The notes beneath the pieces were generated by a model that made no database searches, was not told where the DNA came from, and saw only the letters and a list, made by a program, of their open reading frames with translations. 64,000 nt of DNA, taken from Candidatus Hydrogenedentota bacterium. Its GTDB lineage: Bacteria > Hydrogenedentota > Hydrogenedentia > Hydrogenedentales > CAITNO01. Made by a program: the position numbers and the translations under genes. Of this stretch, positions 8,666-16,175 are shown one piece after another. Each line of letters begins with the position of its first letter. Within the stretch, counting starts at the first letter, position 1. Where the stretch lies: NCBI GenBank assembly GCA_012730045.1, contig JAAYBR010000062.1:53199-117198 (forward strand), given 5' to 3'.

Positions 8666-9817
8666 ATGCCGCCGTTCACCGGCCCCTCCCGGGCCCTCAT
8701 AGACCTGGACGCCTACACCCACAACCTGGAGGTGGTGCGCCGTTTCGCCGGGCGGAAGCCCCGGCTGGTTGCCGTGGTCAAGGCGGACGCCTACGGCCAC
8801 GGGGCGGTGCCCGTTGCCCGGGCGGCGCTGGCCGCGGGCGCGTTCATGCTGGGCGTGGCCACGGTGGCGGAGGGCGCGCGCCTGCGGGCCGCGGGGATCA
8901 CCGCGCCGGTGCTGCTGATGATCAACCCAACCGTGGACGGGCTGGACGAGGTGGTGGAGCACGGGCTCACGCTGGCGGTGTCCGACATGACGGCCGCGTT
9001 CCGCCTGGGCGAGCTGGCCCGGGAGCGGGAACAGGTTGTGCGGGTGCATGTGAAGGTGGACACGGGCATGGGCCGGCAGGGCTTCCTGCCGGACGAGCTC
9101 CCCGCGGCGCTGGACCAGATCTCCCGGATCACGCATGTGGACATTGAGGGCATCTCCACGCATTTCCCGTGCGCGGACATCGTGGACGACCCCGGAACGG
9201 TGTCCCAGATCAAACTGTTCCGCCAGCTGGTGAAGCAGGCGGAGCGGGCCGGTGTGCCCTTCGAGATGGCCCACGCGGCCAACAGCGCCGCCGTGGTGAA
9301 CTATCCCGACAGCCTTTTCGACGCCGTGCGCCCGGGGCTCATGACCTACGGGGTGTGGCCCGCCGAGAAGGCGCCCTTCGGATCGCCGCTGCGCCGCGCG
9401 CTGCGCTGGGAGACCCGCGTGGTGCAGGTGCGCGACCTGCCCCGCGGCGCCACCGTCGGCTATGGGCGCACCCACACCGCCGAGGGCCCGATCCGGACGG
9501 CCGTGCTGCCCGTCGGCTACGCCGATGGCTACCGGACCGCCTTCTCCAACAATGCCGACGTGCTGATCCGGGGCCGCCGCTGCCCCGTGCTGGGCCGCGT
9601 GTCCATGGACCAGGTGGTCGTGGACGTGTCCGCGGTGCCCAACGCGGCCTACGGCGACCCGGCGGTGCTGATCGGCGCGGACGGCGCGGAGGAGATCACG
9701 GTGGAGGAGCTGGCCCGCCGCGCGGGGACCATTCCCTATGACATTCTCACAGGGATCGGCCCGCGGGTGGTCCGGGAGTACCGCGGCGCCGCCGCCGAAG
9801 AGGCGGAACATGGCTGA
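8666..9817 (+). CDS. alr: Alanine racemase
   Basis: This PLP enzyme interconverts L- and D-alanine for peptidoglycan. The 383-residue protein has the PLP-lysine motif AVVKADAYGHG (Lys-39) and the second-base tyrosine in TVGYGRTH (about 265), plus the PVGYADGYRT and VSMDQVVVDV segments of the C-terminal domain. An AAGGA site precedes ATG 8666. The stop codon overlaps the downstream NYN-domain gene by 8 bases. Confidence 0.95.
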   Translation: MPPFTGPSRALIDLDAYTHNLEVVRRFAGRKPRLVAVVKADAYGHGAVPVARAALAAGAFMLGVATVAEGARLRAAGITAPVLLMINPTVDGLDEVVEHGLTLAVSDMTAAFRLGELAREREQVVRVHVKVDTGMGRQGFLPDELPAALDQISRITHVDIEGISTHFPCADIVDDPGTVSQIKLFRQLVKQAERAGVPFEMAHAANSAAVVNYPDSLFDAVRPGLMTYGVWPAEKAPFGSPLRRALRWETRVVQVRDLPRGATVGYGRTHTAEGPIRTAVLPVGYADGYRTAFSNNADVLIRGRRCPVLGRVSMDQVVVDVSAVPNAAYGDPAVLIGADGAEEITVEELARRAGTIPYDILTGIGPRVVREYRGAAAEEAEHG

Positions 9818-10364
9818 GCACTACCTGGTGGACGGGTACAACGTGCTGCACTCCTCCTCGGTGCTGCGCCCCCTGGCGCTGCGGGACTTCGAGGCGGCCC
9901 GCGAAAGCCTCATCGAAAAGCTGGTGCGCTTCTGTTCGGCGGCAAACCGCGCCGTCACCGTCGTCTTTGACGGGCGCAACGCGGACGGCACCCGGCGGGC
10001 GCAGGGGGAGACGCGCAGTGTGCCGGGGCTGGTCATCCAGTACGCGCCTTCGCAGTTGTCGGCGGACACGATGATCGAGCGGATCGTCTACACGACGCGC
10101 CAGCGGCTGGACTGCGTGGTGGTGAGCAGCGACCGCGGCCTGCGGGACCTCTGCCGGGGCATGGGCGCGCTGACCATGGACGCGGACAGCTTTATCAGGA
10201 CGGTGCGCGAGTTTCAGGGGGGCGTGAAGGAGGAGATCGGCCGGACCGCCCGCGCGGCGTCCAAGCCCGCGCTGCTGGAGGACCGCCTGAGCGGGGACTC
10301 GGTCCGGCTGCTGGAGGAGATGCGCGCGCGCCTGGACCAGAAGAAGCGCGGCCCCTCGTCCTGA
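9810..10364 (+). CDS. NYN domain ribonuclease, YacP/Rae1-like
   Basis: The 184-residue protein begins MAEHYLVDGYNVLHSS. The DGYN aspartate, FDGRNADG, ADTMIERIV and VVSSDRGLRD carry the acidic residues of the PIN-like NYN/YacP nuclease fold. Bacillus YacP (Rae1) cleaves mRNA at the ribosome; other members are unstudied. The start at 9810 overlaps the end of alr by 8 bases in another frame, so translation is probably coupled. The C-terminal 40 residues are charged (RARLDQKKRGPSS). A function in RNA turnover is inferred from the family only. Confidence 0.85.
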   Translation: MAEHYLVDGYNVLHSSSVLRPLALRDFEAARESLIEKLVRFCSAANRAVTVVFDGRNADGTRRAQGETRSVPGLVIQYAPSQLSADTMIERIVYTTRQRLDCVVVSSDRGLRDLCRGMGALTMDADSFIRTVREFQGGVKEEIGRTARAASKPALLEDRLSGDSVRLLEEMRARLDQKKRGPSS

Positions 10365-10401
10365 GAGGCCGCGCCCAAAGCCGTTCCGCGCGCCGGAGGC
10401 G

Positions 10402-11160
10402 TCACATCGCGTAGAAGCCGCCGTCCACCACCAGCTCCGACCCGTTGCAGAAGGTGGACTCGTCCGAGGCGAGATAGAGCGCCGCGTAGGCGATGTCCGA
10501 GGCCACGCCCAGCCGCTGCATGGGGATGCAGCCCGCGATGGACTTCTTCTTCTCGTCGTTCAGGTAGGGCGCCTGGAGGGGCGTGTCAATCATGCCGGGG
10601 TGGATGATGTTCGTGCGGATGACCTTCGGGCCGAACTGCACCGCCAGCGACTTGGTCAGCGAGATGAGCGCGCCCTTGGCGCAGGTGTAGGAGTCCTGCG
10701 CCAGCTCGAAGCCCGCCAGCGCCGAGATGGACCCCACCAGGATCACCGATCCGCCGCCGTTCTCGATCAGCTTCGGGATGCCGTGCTTCGTCAGGAAGAA
10801 CGGCCCCTTCAGGTTGATCGCCTGCACGATGTCCCAGTTCTCCTCGGTGGTCTCGATGACCGAGCGGTCGCGGTCCTTCCAGAGGACGCCCGCGTTTGCG
10901 TAGAGGATGTCGAGTTTGCCGAAGCGCGCGGCCGCCTCGTCCACCGCCCGCTTCACGTCGGCCTCCTTGCTGACGTTGCCGACCACCAGCGCGGCCTCGC
11001 CGCCCGCGGCTTTGATCATCTCAACGGTCTCGCTGCCCGCGGCCTCGTTGAGGTCGAAGACCAGCACCTTCGCCCCCTCCTTTGCGAAAAGCGCCGCGGC
11101 CTCGCGTCCCATGCCCATTCCGGCCCCGGTGATGACGGCCACTTTGTCCTTCAATCGCAT
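10402..11160 (-). CDS. SDR-family NAD(P)-dependent oxidoreductase (FabG-like)
   Basis: The classical short-chain dehydrogenase has 252 residues: cofactor motif TGAGMGMG (11-18), NAG (about 89-91), catalytic Ser-144, Tyr-158 and Lys-162 (YTCAK), and the C-terminal VDGGF. Aspartate in VFDLNE after the second beta strand favours NAD over NADP. The substrate is unknown; sugar, polyol or 3-oxoacyl substrates are all possible. GGAGG lies 8 bases before ATG 11160, and a perfect TATAAT is found at 11223-11218 on the same strand. It is convergent with the NYN gene and divergent from ppk. Confidence 0.85.
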   Translation of the reverse strand: MRLKDKVAVITGAGMGMGREAAALFAKEGAKVLVFDLNEAAGSETVEMIKAAGGEAALVVGNVSKEADVKRAVDEAAARFGKLDILYANAGVLWKDRDRSVIETTEENWDIVQAINLKGPFFLTKHGIPKLIENGGGSVILVGSISALAGFELAQDSYTCAKGALISLTKSLAVQFGPKVIRTNIIHPGMIDTPLQAPYLNDEKKKSIAGCIPMQRLGVASDIAYAALYLASDESTFCNGSELVVDGGFYAM

Positions 11161-11217
11161 GTCTGAAACCTCCGACAGGTTGTGTGGGTTGCTGACTCTT
11201 CAAAAAACGGAAAGACA

Positions 11218-11223
11218 ATTATA
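11218..11223 (-). promoter_or_regulatory. -10 box (TATAAT) of the SDR gene
   Basis: A perfect TATAAT reads on the minus strand about 58 bases upstream of the SDR start. No good -35 box lies at 16-18 bases, so this is a partial promoter match only. Confidence 0.35.
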
Positions 11224-11271
11224 GCAGGAAGAGCGGGAGAGGTGCGCACCCGACTCGGGGTGCGCGCGCAA

Positions 11272-11300
11272 ATGGACGGCATGGACGGCATGGACAGGGT
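11272..11300. repeat. 9-bp-period short tandem array (ATGGACGGC x3)
   Basis: Two identical ATGGACGGC units and one ATGGACAGG occur in tandem in the divergent SDR-ppk gap (11161-11470). No other gene is seen in this 310-base gap. Confidence 0.7.
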
Positions 11301-11470
11301 GGGCGGAAAGCCGGAGCGCCGGCTCTTTGTCTTGTCCATGACGTTCGTGCCAGCCCCGGCGGCGTTCCCGTTCCATGCAAGGTGCGCATATTGTAAAACT
11401 CGTTCGGAATTGGATACCATGCCCCGGTGTTTTCCGTGTGCCGGACCCCGCCGGCGGAACCCGAGAATCC

Positions 11471-13507
11471 ATGAAGAACATCGCCCAAATCCGAGAAATC
11501 TCCACGCTGTCCTTCAACGAGCGCGTGCTTCAGGAGGCGGAGGACCCGCGCAACCCGCTCATGGAGCGCCTGAAGTTTCTGGGGATTTTCTCGTCCAACA
11601 TGGACGAGTTCTTCAAGGTGCGGGGGGCGAGCGTGAAGCGTCGCATCGAGCTGGGCAAGAAGGGGATGGAGGTGCTGCTGAAGAAGGTGACGGAGAAGGC
11701 GCGCGAGATGGACGACCGGTTTCTGGGGGCCTACGATGAGATCATGGGCGCGCTGGCGGCGGAGGGCATCCGGATTGTGGACGAGTTCGACCTGCGCTCC
11801 GAGCCGCCGGAGGTCCAGTCATGGGTCGCAGAATACTTCGACGAGGAGGTGCTGCCGGGCCTGGTGCCCATCATCCTGCGGGACGGGCACCCGATCCCCC
11901 CGCTGACGGACGGGGCGCTCTACTTCGGCATCAAAATGTGGGGGGCTTCTGTGATGTACGCCCTGCTGGAGATCCCGCCGGTGCTGCCGCGCTTTGTGGC
12001 CCTGCCGAACGGCCGGATCATGTACCTGGACGACATCATCCGCCACTCGCTGCACAAGGTGTTCTACATTTTCCGGGCGGAGCGCATCGAGGCCTTTGAG
12101 TTCAAGATTTCCCGCGATGCCGAGCTGGACATGGACAACGACTTCTCGGAGGGGTATGTGCGCAAGATGCAGAAGGTGCTCCGCCAGCGCAGGGGCGGCA
12201 CGCCGACGCGCTTCGTCTATGATGCGGACATGCCTCCGGGGCTCCTCCAGCGGCTGAAGCGCGAGCTGCGCCTGGGCGACGCGGACACGACGATCGCCGG
12301 GGGGCGCTACCACAACATGCGCGACCTGATGCGTTTTCCCGCCAGGCGGCCCGACCTCCGCTTCGAGCCCCTCGACCCGAGCCCGCACCCGGTGCTGGAC
12401 GCCGTGGAGGGGCCGCTGATGGACATCATCCGGACGCGCGACACGCTGGTCACCTATCCGTACCAGTCTTTCGACCACCTGGTGCGCCTGCTGCGGGAGG
12501 CGGCGATAGACCCGGAGGTCAGGGATATCCGGATGACCCTGTACCGGGTGGCCAGCCACTCGCAGGTGGTGAACTCCCTCATCAACGCGGCGCGCAACGG
12601 GAAGAAGGTGTTTGTCTCCGTGGAGCTGCAGGCGCGCTTCGACGAGCAGCACAACATCAGCGTGTCGGAGAAGCTCGCCGAGGTCGGGGCGAAGGTCGTC
12701 TACGGCGTGCCGCCGATGAAGGTGCACGCGAAACTGCTGATGATCCGGCGGAAAGACGAGACCGTCTGCGCGCTGTCCACGGGGAACTTCAACGAGGCGA
12801 CCGGGCGGCTGTATGTGGACAGCCTCCTGCTCACGGCGGACAAGCGGATCACGCGCGAGGTGGAGCGGGTGTTCGACTACCTGGCCGAGGCGGCCAACAG
12901 CCGGGCCGTTTTGCCGCCGTCGTTCAAGCATTTGGCGGTGTCCCCGTTCAACGCGCGCAAGGTGCTGTACCGGAACATCACGGCGGAGAAGGCGAAGGGG
13001 AAGAAGGGGCGCATCCTGATCAAGGTGAACCACCTGACGGACCCGATGATGATCCGGCGGCTGCGGGCGGCGGCGGACGCGGGCGTGCGGGTGGACCTGA
13101 TCGTGCGGACCACCTATGCGATGCTGCCGCACAAGAACATCCGCGCCATCTCAATCCTCGACCGCTACCTGGAGCACCAGCGGGTGTTCGTTTTCGGCGA
13201 GGGGGACGACGCCCGCGTGTTCATGAGCTCGTCGGACCTCATGGAGCGCAACCTGGACTGGCGGATCGAGGCGGCCTTTCCCGTCTATGACCCGGAACTG
13301 CGGGCGCAGGTGTGCGAGATGATGGCGATCCAGACGCGCGACGACGTGAAGGCGCGGCTGCTGGACCGAAAGCAGTGCAACGCCTACGCCGGCGACGGCG
13401 CGGGGACCCGCCGCGCGCAGTATGAGACGCACGCGTACTTCGCCGCGTTGGCTTCCTCCACGAAAGATGCCGGGGCGGCCCGGGGGGGCGCCGAATCCGC
13501 GTCATAG
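11471..13507 (+). CDS. ppk1: Polyphosphate kinase 1
   Basis: PPK1 reversibly transfers the gamma phosphate of ATP to polyphosphate. The 678-residue protein has the N-terminal segment LSFNERVLQEAxDPxNPLMERLKF, including SNMDEFF, and the phospholipase-D-like catalytic half. His-418 in VHAKLLM is the autophosphorylated residue and His-554 in LPHKNIR the second conserved histidine; TGNFNE and SSDLMERNLDWR are further signatures. ATG 11471 is used because homology starts there; the longer upstream frame is not supported. It stands alone, with a 13611-13636 hairpin in its 3' flank. No ppx exopolyphosphatase gene is nearby. Confidence 0.93.
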   Translation: MKNIAQIREISTLSFNERVLQEAEDPRNPLMERLKFLGIFSSNMDEFFKVRGASVKRRIELGKKGMEVLLKKVTEKAREMDDRFLGAYDEIMGALAAEGIRIVDEFDLRSEPPEVQSWVAEYFDEEVLPGLVPIILRDGHPIPPLTDGALYFGIKMWGASVMYALLEIPPVLPRFVALPNGRIMYLDDIIRHSLHKVFYIFRAERIEAFEFKISRDAELDMDNDFSEGYVRKMQKVLRQRRGGTPTRFVYDADMPPGLLQRLKRELRLGDADTTIAGGRYHNMRDLMRFPARRPDLRFEPLDPSPHPVLDAVEGPLMDIIRTRDTLVTYPYQSFDHLVRLLREAAIDPEVRDIRMTLYRVASHSQVVNSLINAARNGKKVFVSVELQARFDEQHNISVSEKLAEVGAKVVYGVPPMKVHAKLLMIRRKDETVCALSTGNFNEATGRLYVDSLLLTADKRITREVERVFDYLAEAANSRAVLPPSFKHLAVSPFNARKVLYRNITAEKAKGKKGRILIKVNHLTDPMMIRRLRAAADAGVRVDLIVRTTYAMLPHKNIRAISILDRYLEHQRVFVFGEGDDARVFMSSSDLMERNLDWRIEAAFPVYDPELRAQVCEMMAIQTRDDVKARLLDRKQCNAYAGDGAGTRRAQYETHAYFAALASSTKDAGAARGGAESAS

Positions 13508-13610
13508 GTCTTCCATCCGCCCGGTGATCGCCAGGGGGCGCCAAACCGGGGACTGTCCCACACGCGGGCACCGGGAGAACCGGCCCGTCTGCCTCTGCTT
13601 GGCAATGAGG

Positions 13611-13636
13611 GAGGCCCCGGTCGGATCCGGGGCCTC
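13611..13636. other. 10-bp GC-rich hairpin between ppk and hsp20
   Basis: GAGGCCCCGG and CCGGGGCCTC are separated by 6 bases. The hairpin sits between two convergent genes. There is no T-run on either side, so it is at best a weak or factor-dependent terminator. Confidence 0.5.
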
Positions 13637-13675
13637 GTGGGGAGAGGGTCAGGGAGGGTGTTTGTCTGCGCGGGC

Positions 13676-14065
13676 CTATTCGGCCACGCTTACCGTGATC
13701 TTGCGCGGCTGCTTCGCCTTCACCTTGGGAAGATGGATGGTGAGCACGCCGTACTTCATCTCGGCCTGAATGTTCTCCTGGTCCACTTCCTCGCTGAGCT
13801 GGAACTGGCGGAAGTAGGGAACGAGGCGGAACTCGCTGAGAAGGGTTCCCTCGCGGGACTCGCCGGCCGGGGCGCCCTTCAGGGTGAGAACGTTCTTGTC
13901 CACCCCGATCTCCACGTTGTCGCGGCCGACGCCGGGAAGGTCCGCCACCACCACGAGCCCGTTTTCCGTCTCAAAGATGTCCACGGGCGGGACGATCGTC
14001 CGGGATTCCTCCCGGGTGTCCGGGGCCTTCTGCTCAACCTTGGCGGGAATCGTCGTCTCTTTCAT
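13676..14065 (-). CDS. Small heat shock protein, Hsp20 family
   Basis: The 129-residue alpha-crystallin-domain chaperone contains VDIFETENGLVVVADLPGV near the start of the domain, the KYGVLTIHLPK segment (the conserved GVL motif), and an ITV-type tail (ITVSVAE). Such proteins form oligomers that hold unfolding proteins. AAGGAGG precedes ATG 14065. It lies 55 bases downstream of a second Hsp20 gene on the same strand, so the two are probably co-transcribed from the sigma-54-type promoter upstream of the first gene. Confidence 0.9.
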   Translation of the reverse strand: MKETTIPAKVEQKAPDTREESRTIVPPVDIFETENGLVVVADLPGVGRDNVEIGVDKNVLTLKGAPAGESREGTLLSEFRLVPYFRQFQLSEEVDQENIQAEMKYGVLTIHLPKVKAKQPRKITVSVAE

Positions 14066-14120
14066 GGTTCTATCCTCCTTTTCAGGGGTTGCTGTTGCTT
14101 TTGTCGCCTGCGGTCTGCCG

Positions 14121-14579
14121 TCACTTCACGCTCACGGCGATCTTTTTCGGCTTGGCCGCCTCGTGCTTCGGGAGCGTGAGGCGCACAATGCCGTTGACGT
14201 ACTCCGCCGTGACCTTGTCGCCGTCCACCTCCACGGGAAGCGTCAGGGCGCGCGTGAAACGGCCCGCGCCGCGCTCGTTGCGGTGGTAGGCCTCCGGTTT
14301 GACGTCCGGGTTGACGGCGCTCTTCACGCCGCTGATCCGTAGCTGGTCGCGGAGCACCGACACCTCGATGCTCTCCGGGTCGAGCCCGGGGGTAAGCATC
14401 TCGACGCGCACACTCTCCGCATCCTCAGACACGTTCATGAGGGGGAGTCGCCCCGGTCCGGCCGGTCCGGTCTGCCGCCCGAAGACGCGGCCGCCCGGAT
14501 CGCCCTGCGCGAAAATGCGCTCCACTTCCCTGCGGACGGCGTCCAGTCCTGTGAAGGGGTCCCAGTAGTAGGTTGCCAT
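14121..14579 (-). CDS. Small heat shock protein, Hsp20 family
   Basis: The 152-residue chaperone begins MATYYWDPFTGLDAVRREVERIF, a typical Hsp20 N-terminal helix. It is followed by the alpha-crystallin domain (MNVSEDAESVRVEMLTPGL; EYVNGIVRLTLPK) and a C-terminal KIAVSVK tail. AGGAGGA lies upstream of ATG 14579. Longer in-frame starts are rejected because they lie beyond this ribosome site and the probable promoter. It is the first gene of an Hsp20 pair. The promoter motif at 14674-14660 suggests control by RpoN, whose gene lies 1.6 kb away. No CIRCE element is seen. Confidence 0.9.
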   Translation of the reverse strand: MATYYWDPFTGLDAVRREVERIFAQGDPGGRVFGRQTGPAGPGRLPLMNVSEDAESVRVEMLTPGLDPESIEVSVLRDQLRISGVKSAVNPDVKPEAYHRNERGAGRFTRALTLPVEVDGDKVTAEYVNGIVRLTLPKHEAAKPKKIAVSVK

Positions 14580-14659
14580 GGTCTGTTCCTCCTGTTGTTT
14601 CGACCTGTCGGCCGGTGTTTTCCGTTTTCTGCCGCTTTTTCCGGCGCACACCACCAGGG

Positions 14660-14674
14660 GCAAGAGCTGTGCCA
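14660..14674 (-). promoter_or_regulatory. Sigma-54 (RpoN) -24/-12 promoter of the hsp20 pair
   Basis: On the minus strand the sequence TGGCACAGCTCTTGC has GG and GC exactly 10 bases apart and matches the TGGCAC-N5-TTGC consensus fully. It points toward the hsp20 pair, with a predicted leader of about 70 nt. Sigma-54 promoters need an AAA+ activator; no such gene is in the window. Confidence 0.6.
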
Positions 14675-14782
14675 GTGTCTTCTTCCGTCGCGGGGATGTG
14701 CCATAAGCCCAAGATGCGCGGGGAGTTGTGATGGAGAAGGGCGGAAGGAGGGGCGGGTGCGGGAAGGGGCGGGGTGTTTCGA

Positions 14783-15001
14783 TCAGAAACAGGCTGTTTT
14801 GAAATCGCACAGCGGGATGTTCAGCGCCGCGACGGCCTCGGCGGCCTGGCCCATGTTGAAGCGTTCGGCCATGGCGTCCACCAGGGCGGCGGCGAGAAAG
14901 CCCACCCCCAGCGGCGGGAGAATCCCGTTCCGGGCGCGCCGGTAGGGGCTGCCGATGGACCAGGCGTAGTCGAAGGGTGGTATGACGAAGACGACCTTCA
15001 T
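14783..15001 (-). pseudogene. B12-binding radical SAM protein remnant (N-terminal fragment)
   Basis: The 72-codon frame starts MKVVFVIPPFDYAWSIGSPY and continues with LPPLGVGFLAAAL. This is the N-terminus of a cobalamin-binding radical SAM protein (K-V-x-PPF, then PPLG-x2-LAA). The usual continuation is missing: no DxHxxG cobalamin motif and no CxxxCxxC appear before the stop at 14783. The residues after LVDA (MAERFNMGQAAEAVAALN) resemble sequence found slightly later in such proteins, so an internal deletion plus truncation is likely. A very short standalone gene is the alternative. Confidence 0.5.
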
Positions 15002-15042
15002 GGGCGACCGTTCACGGTTGCGAATAATGCGTATGAACAAAA

Positions 15043-15058
15043 GTTCACCACGGTGAAC
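15043..15058. promoter_or_regulatory. Palindromic operator-like site
   Basis: GTTCACC-AC-GGTGAAC is a 7+7 inverted repeat. It lies between the stop of the nucleoside hydrolase gene and the radical SAM remnant, about 40 bases upstream of the remnant's start. Its size suits a dimeric repressor, but no regulator gene is adjacent. Confidence 0.35.
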
Positions 15059-15094
15059 GCCGGGGGTCAAGGCGCGAAAATGTCCGGCCGCGCC

Positions 15095-16039
15095 TCACGG
15101 TTTGGTGAGGAACCCTATGAGGGCCTGCTTGAACGCCTTCTCGTCCTTCCACCCCATGGCGCAGCGGACGGGCCGTCCCTTTGCGTCGTCCACAACGGTC
15201 ACGCCCTTGTCGTCCACGACGAGGTTGAGCGTTTCCACGGCCATGAGGCTGTCCGCAACAAGCAGCTCAACGGCTGTCGTGTCAAACAGGATGCTTGACG
15301 AGTCCTCGGCGTACTGTCCCCGGTTCTTCCAGGCGTCGTAGTTCTCGATGACGGCCCGGGCGCGGGAGGCGTCGCTGTTCTTGACCTTCAAGTAGTCCTC
15401 CCCCTCCAGGCGCAGGGTGCCGCAGACGTCCAGGGGGGCGATGGTGATCTTCCATGGCGCGGCGAAGACGGCCTTCGCGGCGGGGATGTTGCAGACGACG
15501 TTCCACTCGGGGTCGGGGGTGGGCTTTCCATTGTAGCCGATCCGCACGCTGCCCGCCATGAGGGTCACGTCGGTCTTGTCGGCAATGTCCGGGGCGCGCT
15601 TGAGGGCCTCCTCCAGATTGGGCAGGGGACCGATGGCGCAGAGTTTGAAATGTCCGGCGGGCTGGCTGCGGATCAGGTCAATCATGGCGCCGACCCCGTC
15701 CTCATGGACCTTTCCGGGGTACTTGTCGAGGGTGTAGTCCCCGAGCCAGGCGGCCTGGTTGATGGAGGCCTCCTCGGTCTTCTTTCCGATGCCGAGGGGG
15801 ATGTCGGTGCGCCCGATTTTCTCCAGAATCTTTCCCACGAGCCGCGCCTTGAGCGGCGTGTTGTGCGACGCGGTGACGATGAGTTTGACGTCCATGCGCG
15901 GGTCGCCCAGGGCCTGGCACAGCGCCCAGGTGTCGTCAATGTCGTCGCCGAGGTCCGTGTCGAGGATCACCGGCACCGGGGCCGCGTGAACGGCCACGCA
16001 GCACAGGCCGAGCATGCCCACAGAAAGCATCCATTTCAT
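15095..16039 (-). CDS. Exported inosine-uridine nucleoside hydrolase family protein
   Basis: The 314-residue protein has an N-terminal signal peptide (MKWMLSVGMLGLCCVAVHA) followed directly by VILDTDLGDDIDD (residues 25-36), the calcium-binding aspartate cluster of IU nucleoside hydrolases. That family splits nucleosides into base and ribose. The C-terminal half (IVxNYDxWK; DTTAV) fits the larger exported subgroup seen in planctomycete-like genomes. AAGGAG precedes ATG 16039. It diverges from rpoN, 136 bases away. A periplasmic or surface scavenging role is inferred. Confidence 0.85.
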   Translation of the reverse strand: MKWMLSVGMLGLCCVAVHAAPVPVILDTDLGDDIDDTWALCQALGDPRMDVKLIVTASHNTPLKARLVGKILEKIGRTDIPLGIGKKTEEASINQAAWLGDYTLDKYPGKVHEDGVGAMIDLIRSQPAGHFKLCAIGPLPNLEEALKRAPDIADKTDVTLMAGSVRIGYNGKPTPDPEWNVVCNIPAAKAVFAAPWKITIAPLDVCGTLRLEGEDYLKVKNSDASRARAVIENYDAWKNRGQYAEDSSSILFDTTAVELLVADSLMAVETLNLVVDDKGVTVVDDAKGRPVRCAMGWKDEKAFKQALIGFLTKP

Positions 16040-16114
16040 GTCGGGGTCTCCTTGGTTGACGTGCCGCGCCAGTGTCCCATGTTTGCCGCCGGCGGTGCAA
16101 CCGGGCCGCGGACC

Positions 16115-16144
16115 TTGTCCCCCCCGCGGCCCGCCGCGTATACT
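16115..16144 (+). promoter_or_regulatory. Candidate promoter of rpoN
   Basis: TTGTCC (16115-16120), an 18-base spacer and TATACT (16139-16144), about 32 bases before the rpoN ATG. Confidence 0.45.
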
Positions 16145-16175
16145 TCGCATCAACCTCTTGGACGGTGTTTTCACA

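Noticed and set aside
11375..11470. Longer start for ppk1 at 11375
   Set aside because: The extra 32 residues do not resemble PPK1, and conserved sequence begins at MKNIAQIREIS (11471).
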